Shown here: one piece after another, positions 33,186 to 42,109 of the stretch
Layout: each line of letters starts with the position of its first letter
Position numbering within the stretch: the first letter of the stretch is position 1
Assembly (NCBI GenBank): GCA_902793685.1
Contig: CADBEN010000008.1
Coordinates: 1-64,000 of the forward strand
Source: an uncultured Lachnospiraceae bacterium
GTDB taxonomy: Bacteria; Bacillota; Clostridia; Lachnospirales; Lachnospiraceae
Direction: 5' to 3'
DNA: 64,000 nucleotides
The notes under the pieces: model-generated
What the model saw: the letters and a program-made list of their open reading frames with translations, nothing else
The model's database searches: none
Told to the model about the DNA's origin: nothing
Made by a program: the position numbers and the translations under genes

Positions 33186-33815
33186 ATGAAACTTGCAGAA
33201 ATGGAAGTCAAAGATTTTGCGGCGGTGCTGGCGTCCGATGCTCCCGCGCCGGGCGGCGGATCCGTCGCCGGGCTGGAGGGCGCCCTGGGTGCGGCGCTTA
33301 CATCCATGGTCACCGCGCTGACCGTGGGAAAGAAAAAGTATGCTGACGTGCAGGAGCAGGCGGAGAAGACCGGGGAAAAGGCACGGGCCCTGAAGGACCG
33401 GTTTGTCGAGATCATGGACCGCGACACGGAAACCTTCAATATTCTGAGCGCGGCATTTGCGATGCCGAAGGCCACCGATGAAGAGAAGGCAGCCCGTTCC
33501 GCAAAGATCCAGGAAGGCCTGAAGCTCTGCACCAAAGTGCCGTATGAGACGATGGAGCTCTGCGCGGAGGGGATCGATCTCGTCGCAGCCTCTGTCGGAA
33601 AGTTCAATGCTTCCGCGGCCAGCGATCTCGGCGTCGCGGCCCTGTCCCTGAAGGCAGGGATGCTGAGCGCATGGCTGAACGTTCTTATCAATATAGGAAG
33701 CATCAAGGACAAGGTCTTCGCGGAGGAGTACCGCGCGAAGGGCGAAAAACTGCTTCAGCATGCGCTGAAGACTGCCGATGACTGTTATCAGGCAGTTCTC
33801 ACGTCGCTGGAATAA
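33186..33815 (+). CDS. fchA: Formimidoyltetrahydrofolate cyclodeaminase
   Basis: The protein has 209 residues. The start at 33186 follows AGGAGGTGG with proper spacing; an in-frame GTG at 33177 lies within that site. The family motif APAPGGGSVAGLEGALGAAL is at residues about 19-38, followed by a helical bundle. The enzyme releases ammonia from 5-formimino-THF to give 5,10-methenyl-THF. It acts directly after the adjacent formimidoyltransferase, linking formiminoglutamate breakdown to one-carbon pools and ammonium. Confidence 0.92.
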   Translation: MKLAEMEVKDFAAVLASDAPAPGGGSVAGLEGALGAALTSMVTALTVGKKKYADVQEQAEKTGEKARALKDRFVEIMDRDTETFNILSAAFAMPKATDEEKAARSAKIQEGLKLCTKVPYETMELCAEGIDLVAASVGKFNASAASDLGVAALSLKAGMLSAWLNVLINIGSIKDKVFAEEYRAKGEKLLQHALKTADDCYQAVLTSLE

Positions 33816-33858
33816 TAAAATGTAACGGATCAATCATGGAATCAAAGGGGGTAATATT

Positions 33859-35100
33859 ATGACGTTTGAAATTGCGGAAGGCGTTCTGAACATCAATTGT
33901 ACCGCCATCATGACCACGGCCATGGCAGCGGTCCTGCTGCTGATCGGCTATTTTGTCAAGAGCAAGGCAGAGTTCCTGAACAAGTACTGCATCCCGGCTC
34001 CGGTGGTGGGCGGATTCATCTTCATGTTCATCACCTTCATCGGCCACACCACAGGTACTTTCGGATTTAAGTTCGACACCTATTTCCAGAGCCCGTTCAT
34101 GCTGGCCTTCTTCACCTGCGTGGGCTTCGGCGCAAGCTTCGCGCTTCTGGCGAAGGGCGGTGCGCTGCTGGTCATCTACTGGCTGTGCGCGGGCGTGATC
34201 TCGATCTTCCAGAACGTGATCGGCATCGGCGTCGGCAAGGCTGTGGGCCTGGAAGCGCCCTACGCCCTGCTGGCCAGCGCCATCTCCATGATCGGCGGAC
34301 ACGGAGCCGCGGGCGCCTACGGCCAGACCTTCGCGGACATGGGTTATACGGCCGGCGTTGAGGTCGGTGCCGCGGCGGCGACCTTCGGCCTGATCTCCGG
34401 CGTCCTGCTGGGCGGTCCGCTGGCAAGAAAGCTCATCGTAAAATATGATCTGAAGCCGGATGCCAGTGAAGATTACATTACGGACCTTGACAAGATCAAC
34501 GCATCCACCGGAGAGAAGCTTTCCTCCCTGGATGTCATCAAAAATGTCACGGCCCTTCTGGTGGCAATGGCGGTCGGAACCATGGTCTCCGGCTTTATCG
34601 GCAAGCTGATCGGCATGTCCTTCCCGAGCTACGTCGGCGCGATGTTCGTCGCAGTCATTTTCAGAAACCTGAACGAGTCGCTGCATCTGTACCGCTTTGA
34701 TTTCGCCCTGATGGACGGCATCGGCGACGTCATGCTGGCCCTGTACCTGTCCATTGCCCTCATGAGCCTGAAGCTCTGGGATCTCCTGGGACTGCTGGGC
34801 GGCGTCCTGATGGTCGTTCTCTGCCAGGTCATCTTCATGGCGCTGATCAGCTACTTTGTGGTCTTCCGGATCCTGGGCAGCAATTATGACGCGGCTGTCA
34901 TGTGCGCAGGACTCTGCGGCCACGGCCTCGGCGCTACCCCGACGGCGATCGTCAACATGACGGCAGTCAAGGACCGCTACGGCATGTCCAGAAAGGCATT
35001 CATGATCGTCCCGATCGTCGGCGCGTTCCTGGTCGACATCATCTACCAGCCGCAGACCATCGCATTCATCAAGTTCTTCGTGGCAGGCTTCAACGGCTGA
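33859..35100 (+). CDS. gltS: GltS-type sodium/glutamate symporter (copy 1)
   Basis: The protein has 413 residues with two homologous sets of helices. GltS motifs are CIPAPVVGGF, SMIGGHGAAGAYGQTF, AAATFGLISGVLLGGPLA, and the second-half equivalents GSNYDAAVMCAGLCGHGLGATPTAIVNM and a final MIVPIVGAFLVDI. It imports glutamate, or a close analogue, with sodium. It starts 44 bases after the cyclodeaminase gene behind AAGGGGGT, so it is probably the third gene of that operon. Formiminoglutamate is a possible substrate by context only. Confidence 0.9.
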   Translation: MTFEIAEGVLNINCTAIMTTAMAAVLLLIGYFVKSKAEFLNKYCIPAPVVGGFIFMFITFIGHTTGTFGFKFDTYFQSPFMLAFFTCVGFGASFALLAKGGALLVIYWLCAGVISIFQNVIGIGVGKAVGLEAPYALLASAISMIGGHGAAGAYGQTFADMGYTAGVEVGAAAATFGLISGVLLGGPLARKLIVKYDLKPDASEDYITDLDKINASTGEKLSSLDVIKNVTALLVAMAVGTMVSGFIGKLIGMSFPSYVGAMFVAVIFRNLNESLHLYRFDFALMDGIGDVMLALYLSIALMSLKLWDLLGLLGGVLMVVLCQVIFMALISYFVVFRILGSNYDAAVMCAGLCGHGLGATPTAIVNMTAVKDRYGMSRKAFMIVPIVGAFLVDIIYQPQTIAFIKFFVAGFNG

Positions 35101-35101
35101 T

Positions 35102-35131
35102 TTGTGTGAAAAACAGATCATTTTGTATAAT
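35102..35131 (+). promoter_or_regulatory. Promoter of the small secreted protein gene
   Basis: TTGTGT (35102-35107), 18 bases, TATAAT (35126-35131). A second TATAAT at 35195-35200 lies 23 bases before the start codon and could be an alternative promoter. Confidence 0.5.
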
Positions 35132-35222
35132 ATTGCGCGTTTAGCTCTTGAATCAGAGAAGTGAACGGCCATATATTAGATATGTAATGTCATGTATAAT
35201 TTTTTCAGAAAGGGGTTTGATT

Positions 35223-35552
35223 ATGAGACTGAAATCTTTGATCCTTGCAGCAGCTCTGACCCTCGGAATGGCTTCAACGGCATTTGCCGGGACCTGGAAG
35301 ATGGGTGTCACCCGTCCGGGAGAGTATTGGTATGATTTCGGAGACGGATCCTATCCGGCAAACCAGTGGGTCTGGATCGACGGCAATTATGACGGCGTCG
35401 CGGAGTGCTACTATTTTGACGGCAGCGGCTGGATGATCCACAGCCAGCAGGCTCCGGACGGCTTTGTCACCAACGAGACCGGCGCATGGACTCTTCTGGG
35501 TGTTGTTCAGCAGAAGGCAGTGACTCCGGGTTCTGTGACCGTCTGCAAGTAA
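35223..35552 (+). CDS. Small secreted cell-wall-binding-repeat-like protein
   Basis: The protein has 109 residues. The ATG at 35223 has AAAGGGG upstream and begins a clear signal peptide (MRLKSLILAAALTLGM..., cleavage after AFA). The mature 85 residues are aromatic and Gly-rich: WKMGVTRPGEYWYDFGDGSY, WVWIDGNYDGVAECYYFDGSGWMIH. This resembles single units of choline/cell-wall-binding repeats (GW...YYFDGSGWM). It probably attaches to surface glycans; no catalytic domain is present. It has its own promoter and terminator between the two gltS genes. Confidence 0.8.
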   Translation: MRLKSLILAAALTLGMASTAFAGTWKMGVTRPGEYWYDFGDGSYPANQWVWIDGNYDGVAECYYFDGSGWMIHSQQAPDGFVTNETGAWTLLGVVQQKAVTPGSVTVCK

Positions 35553-35599
35553 ACTGATCTTCAGTAATCAGAAAATATCAATAAAGATATGACTCGAAA

Positions 35600-35655
35600 A
35601 GCCGCTGTCGCGGTTCCGGGAATCAGAGATCCGGATCTGCGGCAGCGGCTCTTTA
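35600..35655 (+). terminator. Terminator after the small secreted protein
   Basis: AGCCGCTG/CAGCGGCT outer stem with inner paired segments, followed by CTTTAT. Confidence 0.7.
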
Positions 35656-35764
35656 TCCCGGGAGAAAGGAGCGCTGCCTGGAATTCATGAACCTTTATTC
35701 AAGTAAAGCGGCAGATATATGAGGTGCATTTCTGAAATTTTCTTTATTTTCTTTCTGAAACTTT

Positions 35765-35792
35765 TTGTAATTTTATGAAGCCTGAATATTAT
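35765..35792 (+). promoter_or_regulatory. Promoter of the second gltS-like gene
   Basis: TTGTAA (35765-35770), 16 bases, TATTAT (35787-35792). About 16 bases downstream is TTGTTTCAT, matching one arm of the RpiR-type operator but without the other arm. Confidence 0.5.
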
Positions 35793-35839
35793 TCTTCGTA
35801 CATACACTGTTGTTTCATCAATTAGAGGAGGATATTATT

Positions 35840-37051
35840 ATGCAGACAATTGAACTGAACATGTATCAGGCGATTGCTGTAGCAGTGCTGATGCTGCTGC
35901 TCGGAAGAATGATGGTTTCCAAAATCGCATTTCTCAGACGTTACTGTATCCCGGCTCCTGTTGTCGGCGGACTGGTCTTCGCTATCATCCACATGATCCT
36001 CAGAAGCGCAGGTGTGCTGGAGTTCCAGCTTGATACCACCCTGCAGAGCGTGTTCATGACTGCTTTCTTCTGCTCCGTCGGATATATGGCTGCATTTAAG
36101 GAGCTGAAGAAGGGCGGTGTCGGCGTCATTAAGTTCCTGATCGTCTCTATCGTGATGTGCTGCATCCAGGACCTGGTCGGCGGCTTCGGCGCAAAGATCT
36201 TCGGTCTTGACCCCCGTCTGGGCCTGACCATGGGTTCCATCCCGCTGGTCGGCGGACACGGAACTGCAGGCTCCTTCGGTCCCTTCCTTGAGGATCTGGG
36301 TGTGGCGAACGCTACGACTGTCGCTGTCGCTGCTGCAACCTACGGTCTGATCTCAGGCTGCATGATCGGCGGACCGATCGCAGTCAGCAAGATCAAAAAG
36401 TACAACCTGAAGTCCAGCGGTGAGGTCGTCCCGGCGGCTGAAGGCAAGGGAACCGCAGAGGTCGATGTCGACAAGAACACCGGCGCAATGGATGAGGCTG
36501 ATCTTATGAACGCTGCCCTGTACATCGTCGTCGCAGTCGGTGCCGGAACCATTGTTTCCGCTCTGATAGGAAAAGTCCTGACCATGCCGGCATACATCGG
36601 CGCAATGCTTGTGGGCGCTGTCATCCGTAACGTGCAGGAGTCCCGCGGCGTCAAGATGCCCATGGGTGAGATGGGTGCCCTCGGCAACATCTGCCTGTCC
36701 CTGTTCCTGGGCCTTGCAATGATCAACCTGAAGCTGTGGCAGCTGATCGACCTGGCTCTGCCGATGATCGTCATCCTGCTGATCCAGACCGTCATCATGT
36801 TCCTGTATGCTTCCTTCGTGGTCTTCAACGTCATGGGACGTGACTACGATGCGGCGACCATCTCCAGTGGTTTCTGCGGATTCGGTATGGGCGCTACCCC
36901 GAACGCTATGGCAAACATGCAGGCTGTCACCAACAAGTACGGTCCCGCTCCGGTCGCTTTCATGATCGTCCCGCTGGTCGGTTCTCTGTTCATCGACTTC
37001 TTCAACGCTGCGATCATCACCGGTTTCGCGAACTTCTTCGCAAACTTCTGA
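35840..37051 (+). CDS. gltS: GltS-type sodium/glutamate symporter (copy 2)
   Basis: The protein has 403 residues. The ATG at 35840 has GAGGAGG upstream; an in-frame ATG at 35810 lacks a site. It shows the same family motifs as copy 1 (CIPAPVVGGL, LVGGHGTAGSFGPF, AAATYGLISGCMIGGPIA, GRDYDAATISSGFCGFGMGATPNAMANM). It is diverged throughout, so the two are old paralogues and may differ in substrate. It has its own promoter and a perfect 16-bp terminator and is convergent with the peptidase gene. Confidence 0.9.
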   Translation: MQTIELNMYQAIAVAVLMLLLGRMMVSKIAFLRRYCIPAPVVGGLVFAIIHMILRSAGVLEFQLDTTLQSVFMTAFFCSVGYMAAFKELKKGGVGVIKFLIVSIVMCCIQDLVGGFGAKIFGLDPRLGLTMGSIPLVGGHGTAGSFGPFLEDLGVANATTVAVAAATYGLISGCMIGGPIAVSKIKKYNLKSSGEVVPAAEGKGTAEVDVDKNTGAMDEADLMNAALYIVVAVGAGTIVSALIGKVLTMPAYIGAMLVGAVIRNVQESRGVKMPMGEMGALGNICLSLFLGLAMINLKLWQLIDLALPMIVILLIQTVIMFLYASFVVFNVMGRDYDAATISSGFCGFGMGATPNAMANMQAVTNKYGPAPVAFMIVPLVGSLFIDFFNAAIITGFANFFANF

Positions 37052-37072
37052 TCAAAGATATACTCCTGAAAA

Positions 37073-37111
37073 ACAAGGGCTGTGCACCGGAAGGTGCACA
37101 GCCCTTGTTTT
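37073..37111. terminator. Bidirectional terminator between gltS copy 2 and the M20 peptidase
   Basis: A perfect 16-bp stem ACAAGGGCTGTGCACC/GGTGCACAGCCCTTGT with a GGAA loop. T-rich sequence follows on both strands, serving two convergent genes. Confidence 0.9.
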
Positions 37112-37162
37112 GTTCCGCAAGCGGGACTTGAATTTACAGCGGAGATTCCTGCCGGAGGATTC

Positions 37163-38338
37163 TCAGCCCAGGTATTTCTCCGCGATCCGCACAAACAGCG
37201 CGGCACCCTCCCAGAGGACGTCCTCGTCCACGTCGAAATAAGGACTGTGGTGCGGGAAATCTGTATGTTTTTCCGGATCCGCGGAGCTTAAGAAAAGGAA
37301 GGCGCCCGGGCATTCCAGAAGATACAGGGCAAAATCTTCGCCGATCATGGTGGGAGCGGTGAGATTCCGGATCACTTTCTCCGGCCCCAGAAGCTCCTCC
37401 GCGCAGTCTGCGGCCAGCGCTGCCATGGCAGGATCATTGACCACCGGCGGCGCGCCCCATGCGATTTCCGTCTCCGCAGTCCCGCGGAAGGCGGACGCGA
37501 TGGAGGAGGCGATCTCTCCGATGCGGGATGCGATCATCTTCCGCACCTCTTCATCGAGGGTCCGGAACGTTCCCTCGATCAGGGCATCAGACGGGAAGAC
37601 GTTGAAGGTTTTTCCTGCCTCAATGTGGCATACGGTCAGGACGGCGGGTTTCACAGCCGCCAGCTCCCGGGCCAGGATCTCCTGAAGACCGGTGACGATA
37701 TGGGCCGCGATGTTGATGGGGTCGACGCCTTTCTCCGGGGTCGATCCGTGGCAGCCTTCGTCATGCACCCGGACCGTGAACTTGTCCATGGAAGCCATGA
37801 CCGGGCCCGGCGCCGCGATCACGGTGCCGGAGGGGATGGCGGAGGAAATGATGCAGCCGATGTGAGTCCCGAAGACCGCGTCCACGTCCTTCAGACCGCC
37901 TTCGGCGATGGTCCGTACCGCTCCGGCAGCATTTTCCTCTTCGGTCTGGAAGAGGAGACGCACGGTGCCTTTCAGCTCCGGAGAGTGCTCCTTCAGTACT
38001 TTCGCCGCGCCGAGAAGCATGGCCATGTGGGCGTCGTGGCCGCAGGCATGCATCCGGCCGGGATTTTCAGAGGAGAAGGGGAGGCAGGTGGCCTCCTCCA
38101 CCGGCAGGGCGTCCATGTCGGCGCGGAGGGCAAGGATCTTTCCCGGGCACGCGCCGCGGATCTCGGCAGTGAGTCCGTCGTCCGACCGGTTCTCTGTGAA
38201 GGGAATTCCGAATTCCCGGAGCTTTTCTTCCACATAGGCCCGGGTAGCCGGCAGGCGTCCTCCGGTCTCCGGGATGCGGTGCAGATCCCTTCGGTATTCT
38301 GTGATGGTGTTCTGGAGTTCACGGCAGTCTTTCCACAT
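37163..38338 (-). CDS. M20D-family amidohydrolase (aminoacylase/hippuricase-like)
   Basis: The protein has 391 residues. It carries the M20D metal motifs: ALRADMDALPVEE, the GRMHACGHDAHMAMLLGAA block (Cys and His ligands) and LLFQTEEEN. A dimerisation domain lies in the middle, with MASMDKFTVRVHDEGCHGSTPEKGVDPI showing the usual conserved His. Family members remove N-acyl groups from amino acids or from diaminopimelate precursors. With dapL (no acetylated intermediate) present in the window, a DapE-type role is not needed. A TGA-ended small frame lies 18 bases upstream on the same strand. Confidence 0.9.
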   Translation of the reverse strand: MWKDCRELQNTITEYRRDLHRIPETGGRLPATRAYVEEKLREFGIPFTENRSDDGLTAEIRGACPGKILALRADMDALPVEEATCLPFSSENPGRMHACGHDAHMAMLLGAAKVLKEHSPELKGTVRLLFQTEEENAAGAVRTIAEGGLKDVDAVFGTHIGCIISSAIPSGTVIAAPGPVMASMDKFTVRVHDEGCHGSTPEKGVDPINIAAHIVTGLQEILARELAAVKPAVLTVCHIEAGKTFNVFPSDALIEGTFRTLDEEVRKMIASRIGEIASSIASAFRGTAETEIAWGAPPVVNDPAMAALAADCAEELLGPEKVIRNLTAPTMIGEDFALYLLECPGAFLFLSSADPEKHTDFPHHSPYFDVDEDVLWEGAALFVRIAEKYLG

Positions 38339-38356
38339 GGATTTCCTCCGTTAAGG

Positions 38357-38503
38357 TCATTTTCTTTTGAAGACTTTCTTCAGGGCAAAGATGATCAGGT
38401 GGTTGATCTTTTCATCAAGAGCCCGGAGGATCTCCTCATCCTCCTGTTGTTTTACGGATTGCTGCAGCTGCCCGGCCCCCCGGATCCGGGAGACTTGAAC
38501 CAT
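38357..38503 (-). CDS. Possible 48-residue small protein upstream of the M20 amidohydrolase
   Basis: An ATG-to-TGA frame encodes a polar helix-forming peptide (QQSVKQQEDEEILRALDEKI) ending in a hydrophobic then basic tail (IIFALKKVFKRK). The stop is 18 bases before the amidohydrolase ATG. A TAGAAT -10 (38516-38521) lies just 12 bases upstream of its ATG. No ribosome site is visible, so translation would have to be nearly leaderless. It may instead be untranslated leader. Confidence 0.3.
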   Translation of the reverse strand: MVQVSRIRGAGQLQQSVKQQEDEEILRALDEKINHLIIFALKKVFKRK

Positions 38504-38661
38504 TGCAATAGTTCTATTCTAGCAGAAACGTCATGTATGAAAAAGACAATATGGCGTCCACCGTCATTTCAGAGACCGAAAAAGCGTCGGCATTCATCGA
38601 CAGCCCCGGGAAAATGGTCTAAGATGGAATTGCAGCTGCAGGGAAAGGAAAGGAGTTCTGA

Positions 38662-39252
38662 TTGGTCCGGTTTCTTGAGAAAAGCGAGTTCGGGAGAACC
38701 GTCCCGCTGTTTGAGCAGTGCTTCGGAAAAGATCCGGAGTTCGAGGCGGAATACTACGGGGACGATGTTCATGCGGGCGAGGTCTTTAAGGGCAGGATCG
38801 CCGTGCTGGAAGAGGACGGGCGGATCCTTTCCATGGTCCACCTGAAGCCGGTCCTGGCGGAGTACGGTCCGGCAGAGTCTGTCCCGGAGGACTGCGCGGT
38901 GAAACGTCCCGGCGGGACGACTGCGGCAGAGGAAACGGAGCTTCCCGTCACCTATCTTCTCTGCATTGCGACGGATCCGGCCTGCCGTCACCGGGGATAT
39001 ATGGACCGGGTCATGGATCTGGCGGAGGAGACGCTGCGGTCGGAGGGCTCGCCCTGGTGTTTCCTGGTGGCGGTGGACAAGGAGATCTACCGGCACCGCG
39101 GCTATGTTTACGACTGGCCCTTCCGGGATGAAGAGCGGGAGCTTCTGGCGGCGGAGGATGACCTTTCCGACTGCTCCGCGAAGCTTCTCAATGCGGAGGG
39201 CTTCCGCCCGCCGGCGGCACTGAAGAATTCGAAAGGAGAGAGCGGCGAATGA
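38662..39252 (+). CDS. GNAT-family N-acetyltransferase
   Basis: The protein has 196 residues if started at TTG 38662, which has an AGGAG site 6 bases upstream; no in-frame ATG exists before the fold begins. Residues about 97-130 hold the acetyl-CoA region (LLCIATDPACRHRGYMDRVM, matching the R-x-x-G-x pattern with a Tyr). The preceding strand carries VLEEDGRILSMVHL. The end is a variable domain. The acceptor is unknown. Its stop overlaps the next start by 4 bases (ATGA). Confidence 0.8.
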   Translation: MVRFLEKSEFGRTVPLFEQCFGKDPEFEAEYYGDDVHAGEVFKGRIAVLEEDGRILSMVHLKPVLAEYGPAESVPEDCAVKRPGGTTAAEETELPVTYLLCIATDPACRHRGYMDRVMDLAEETLRSEGSPWCFLVAVDKEIYRHRGYVYDWPFRDEERELLAAEDDLSDCSAKLLNAEGFRPPAALKNSKGESGE

Positions 39253-40238
39253 AAAAACTGAACTGGAAGCACATCCTGGGAGCGCTGATGCTTTCCATCG
39301 CCCTGACCTTTGTCACGGTGCAGGCAGTGCGGATCATACCGCGCTATTTCAAGGCACAGAACGCGAAGACGGATTTCGGGGATTTCTCCGGCGGCAGCGA
39401 TTACGGCGGCAGCTGGGACAGCGGCAGCTCCTGGGACAGCGGCAGCTCCTGGGACAGCGGCAGTTCCTGGGGCGGCGGCTCCTACTACGATTACGACGGA
39501 TATGATGATTTCGGCGGCATTCCGGGCTTCTATCTGTTCTCCTTCGGATTCGAGATCATCTGGTTCATCATCTGTATCTGGTTCATCATCCGGATCATCA
39601 ACCGGATGCAGCACAACACTGTGCCGGTGCAGCCGCCGCAGACCGGTCAGTCCGGAAGCGAGGTTGCTGACGCCCTGGCGGATCTGAAGGCCCGGGATCC
39701 GGGCTTCAGTGAGACCCGGTTCCTGGAGGACGCAGCAAATCTCTACATCCGCCTTCAGAATGCCTGGACTGACCGGAACCTGGAGCCGGTGCGGGCAAGG
39801 CTTTCCGAGGAGCAGTACGCCGCGGCGAAGCGGGGGGTGGACCAGTATCTCAGGGCGAAGCAGACGAACCATGTGGACCGCATCGCAGTCCTGGGGACAG
39901 AGATCATCGGCTGCTTCAAAGACAGCCGGAATGACAACATCGTCATCCGCATGAGCACAAGGATCACAGACTATGTCACGGACGATGCCACCGGAAAGGT
40001 AGTGCGGGGCGACATGAACCGGGAAAAGTTCATGACTTACCACTGGACGATGATCCGGAGCCTCGGGAAGAAGACGGCGGTGTCAGGGAAGATCAGCGCA
40101 AAGTACTGTCCGCACTGCGGCGCGCCTCTGGATTTCAATCAGAGCGGAGAGTGCCCCTTCTGCCGTTCCATCGTGACCAGTGACGACCATGACTGGGTCC
40201 TGGCGAAGATCGAGGGCATCAGCCAGCGGACCGTATGA
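39249..40238 (+). CDS. Membrane protein with Tim44-like domain and C-terminal zinc ribbon
   Basis: The protein has 329 residues. A first hydrophobic helix (about 9-28) is followed by a Ser/Gly/Trp-rich repeat (SWDSGSS three times, about 57-78), a second helix (about 95-117), then a Tim44-like cytoplasmic domain (about 150-270: ARDPGFSETRFLEDAANLYI ... RMSTRITDYV). It ends with a zinc ribbon (YCPHCGAPL ... CPFCRS). Tim44-like domains in bacteria are found at the membrane next to transport or secretion systems, but the role here is unknown. It is coupled to the GNAT gene and convergent with trpB2. Confidence 0.82.
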   Translation: MKKLNWKHILGALMLSIALTFVTVQAVRIIPRYFKAQNAKTDFGDFSGGSDYGGSWDSGSSWDSGSSWDSGSSWGGGSYYDYDGYDDFGGIPGFYLFSFGFEIIWFIICIWFIIRIINRMQHNTVPVQPPQTGQSGSEVADALADLKARDPGFSETRFLEDAANLYIRLQNAWTDRNLEPVRARLSEEQYAAAKRGVDQYLRAKQTNHVDRIAVLGTEIIGCFKDSRNDNIVIRMSTRITDYVTDDATGKVVRGDMNREKFMTYHWTMIRSLGKKTAVSGKISAKYCPHCGAPLDFNQSGECPFCRSIVTSDDHDWVLAKIEGISQRTV

Positions 40239-40309
40239 CGGCAGCTGATCAGATGAGAAAAGACCCGGAAAACCCCGGAAAGAATGAAAACTCCACAGGA
40301 GAAAACGAA

Positions 40310-40351
40310 GGCAGCCGCGCCAGTCTGAATGAACTGGTGCGGCTGCCTTTT
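40310..40351. terminator. Bidirectional terminator between the Tim44-like gene and trpB2
   Basis: A 15-bp stem GGCAGCCGCGCCAGT/ACTGGTGCGGCTGCC (one wobble) with an 8-base loop and T-rich flanks on both strands. Confidence 0.85.
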
Positions 40352-40379
40352 ATCCTGTCGGGATGGGGGAATCCCGGCA

Positions 40380-41765
40380 TCAGCCCTTGTAATCCACCTT
40401 CGGCAGGCTTGCGAAGCCGGGGGCCAGGTCTTCATCTGTCGGGATGTAGTCGGTCATCTCGCCGTTGTTGAATTTCTCGTAGGCGACCATGTCGAAGTAG
40501 CCGGTGCCGGTCAGGCCGAAGACGATGGTCTTTTCTTCCCCGGTCTCCTTGCACTTCAGGGCCTCGTCGATGGCGGCGCGGATCGCGTGGCTGCTCTCCG
40601 GCGCCGGGAGGATGCCCTCGACCCGGGCAAACTGCTCCGCAGCTTCGAAGACTGCGGTCTGCTCGACGGCGACGGCGCGCATCAGGCCTTCGTGGTAGAG
40701 CTCGGAGAGCACCGGGCTCATGCCGTGGAAGCGGAGACCGCCGGCGTGGTTCGGGGACGGGATGAAGCCGCTGCCCAGGGTGTACATCTTTGCCAGCGGG
40801 CAGATCATTCCGGTATCGCAGAAGTCGTAGGCGTACTTGCCGCGGGTGAAGCTCGGGCAGCTGGCCGGCTCTACCGCGATGATGTCATAGTCCGCCTCGC
40901 CGCGGAGCTTCTCGCCCATGAACGGTGCGATGAGGCCGCCCAGGTTGGAGCCGCCGCCGGCACAGCCGATGATCATATCCGGCTTGATGCCGTACTTGTC
41001 CAGCGCCGCCTTGGTCTCGAGGCCGATGACAGACTGGTGCAGGAGGACCTGGTTCAGGACGGAGCCCAGCACATAGCGGTAGCCCGGGTTCTTCACAGCG
41101 ACCTCGACCGCCTCGGAGATGGCGCAGCCAAGGCTTCCGGTGGTGCCGGGATGAGCTTCCAGGATCTTTTTGCCGACGTCGGTGGTCATGGACGGGGACG
41201 GGGTCACGGAAGCGCCGTAGGTGCGCATGACTTCGCGGCGGAAGGGCTTCTGCTCATAGGAGACCTTGACCATGAAGACCTTGCAGTCGAGACCGAGGAA
41301 GGCACAGGCCATGGAGAGGGCGGTGCCCCACTGTCCGGCGCCGGTCTCGGTGGTGACGCCCTTCAGGCCCTGCTTCTTCGCGTAGTAAGCCTGGGCGATG
41401 GCGGAGTTCAGCTTGTGGGAGCCGGAGGTATTGTTGCCCTCGAACTTGTAGTAGATCTTTGCCGGGGTGCCCAGCTCCTTCTCAAGGAAGTAGGCGCGGA
41501 CCAGCGGGGACGGGCGGTACATTTTGTAGAAGTCCAGGATCTCCTGGGGGATCGGGAAATAGGGCGTGTCGTTGTCCAGCTCCTGGGCTACGAGGTCGGC
41601 GCAGAAGACCCCGCCCAGTTCTTCGGCGGTCATGGGCCGGCCGGTGCCGGGGTTCAGAAGCGGTGCGGGCTTTGTCTTCATGTCGGCCCGGACATTGTAC
41701 CAGGAAATGGGAAGCTCATTTTCTTCCAGATAAATCTTGTACGGGATCTTTCTTTCTTCTGCCAT
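40380..41765 (-). CDS. trpB: TrpB2-type tryptophan synthase beta subunit
   Basis: The protein has 461 residues, the length of the TrpB2 class (TrpB1 is about 400). The PLP lysine is in GNNTSGSHKLNSA, followed by TETGAGQWGTALS and the phosphate-binding GCAGGGSNLGG. The enzyme condenses serine with indole. TrpB2 proteins often lack a TrpA partner and salvage free indole; no other trp gene is present here. The start at 41765 is chosen because homology begins there. A T-box leader directly upstream controls it, so it responds to uncharged tRNA, most likely tRNA-Trp. Confidence 0.92.
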   Translation of the reverse strand: MAEERKIPYKIYLEENELPISWYNVRADMKTKPAPLLNPGTGRPMTAEELGGVFCADLVAQELDNDTPYFPIPQEILDFYKMYRPSPLVRAYFLEKELGTPAKIYYKFEGNNTSGSHKLNSAIAQAYYAKKQGLKGVTTETGAGQWGTALSMACAFLGLDCKVFMVKVSYEQKPFRREVMRTYGASVTPSPSMTTDVGKKILEAHPGTTGSLGCAISEAVEVAVKNPGYRYVLGSVLNQVLLHQSVIGLETKAALDKYGIKPDMIIGCAGGGSNLGGLIAPFMGEKLRGEADYDIIAVEPASCPSFTRGKYAYDFCDTGMICPLAKMYTLGSGFIPSPNHAGGLRFHGMSPVLSELYHEGLMRAVAVEQTAVFEAAEQFARVEGILPAPESSHAIRAAIDEALKCKETGEEKTIVFGLTGTGYFDMVAYEKFNNGEMTDYIPTDEDLAPGFASLPKVDYKG

Positions 41766-41821
41766 TGTTTTTCTCCTTTTTGTTTTGATGAACGGTTGCG
41801 GGACAAGGGGTTTCCGCATAC

Positions 41822-42103
41822 AAAAAGACTCCTGTCCCAACAGTTGCTGTCGGGACAGGAGCCGTAAATTGTACGTTCCTGCGGTGCCACCCAACTTGAC
41901 GGAGAGATCCGCCCGCTCATGCATACAGTCATATGCAGGAATTTGTTAACGGAGTTCCGCCTCCGTCTCGCCTACACCGTCTGTCTTCAACGGTTCGGCT
42001 CGCCCTCAGAAGACCATTCGCCGCTGCCTGTCATACTGCGATTCCACCATCCGCAGCTCTCTGTGATGCAAGAGCAGAGGTTACTTCCTCTTCGTCATCG
42101 GTT
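41822..42103 (-). promoter_or_regulatory. T-box riboregulator upstream of trpB2
   Basis: The minus strand reads AAGUUGGGUGGCACCGCAGG (T-box core at 41897-41881), then a terminator CTCCTGTCCC/GGGACAGGAG closed by a CAGCAACTG-containing loop and ending in TCTTTTT (41822-41863). A long stem I region lies upstream. A candidate Trp specifier UGG is in GCGAAUGGUCUUC (42016-42014). The T-box core and terminator are mutually exclusive folds. Confidence 0.92.
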
Positions 42104-42109
42104 TTATTC

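Noticed and set aside
40329-41867. A plus-strand open frame of about 512 codons
   Set aside because: It is the antisense shadow of trpB2, whose catalytic motifs are clear; the plus frame also runs through the T-box terminator.
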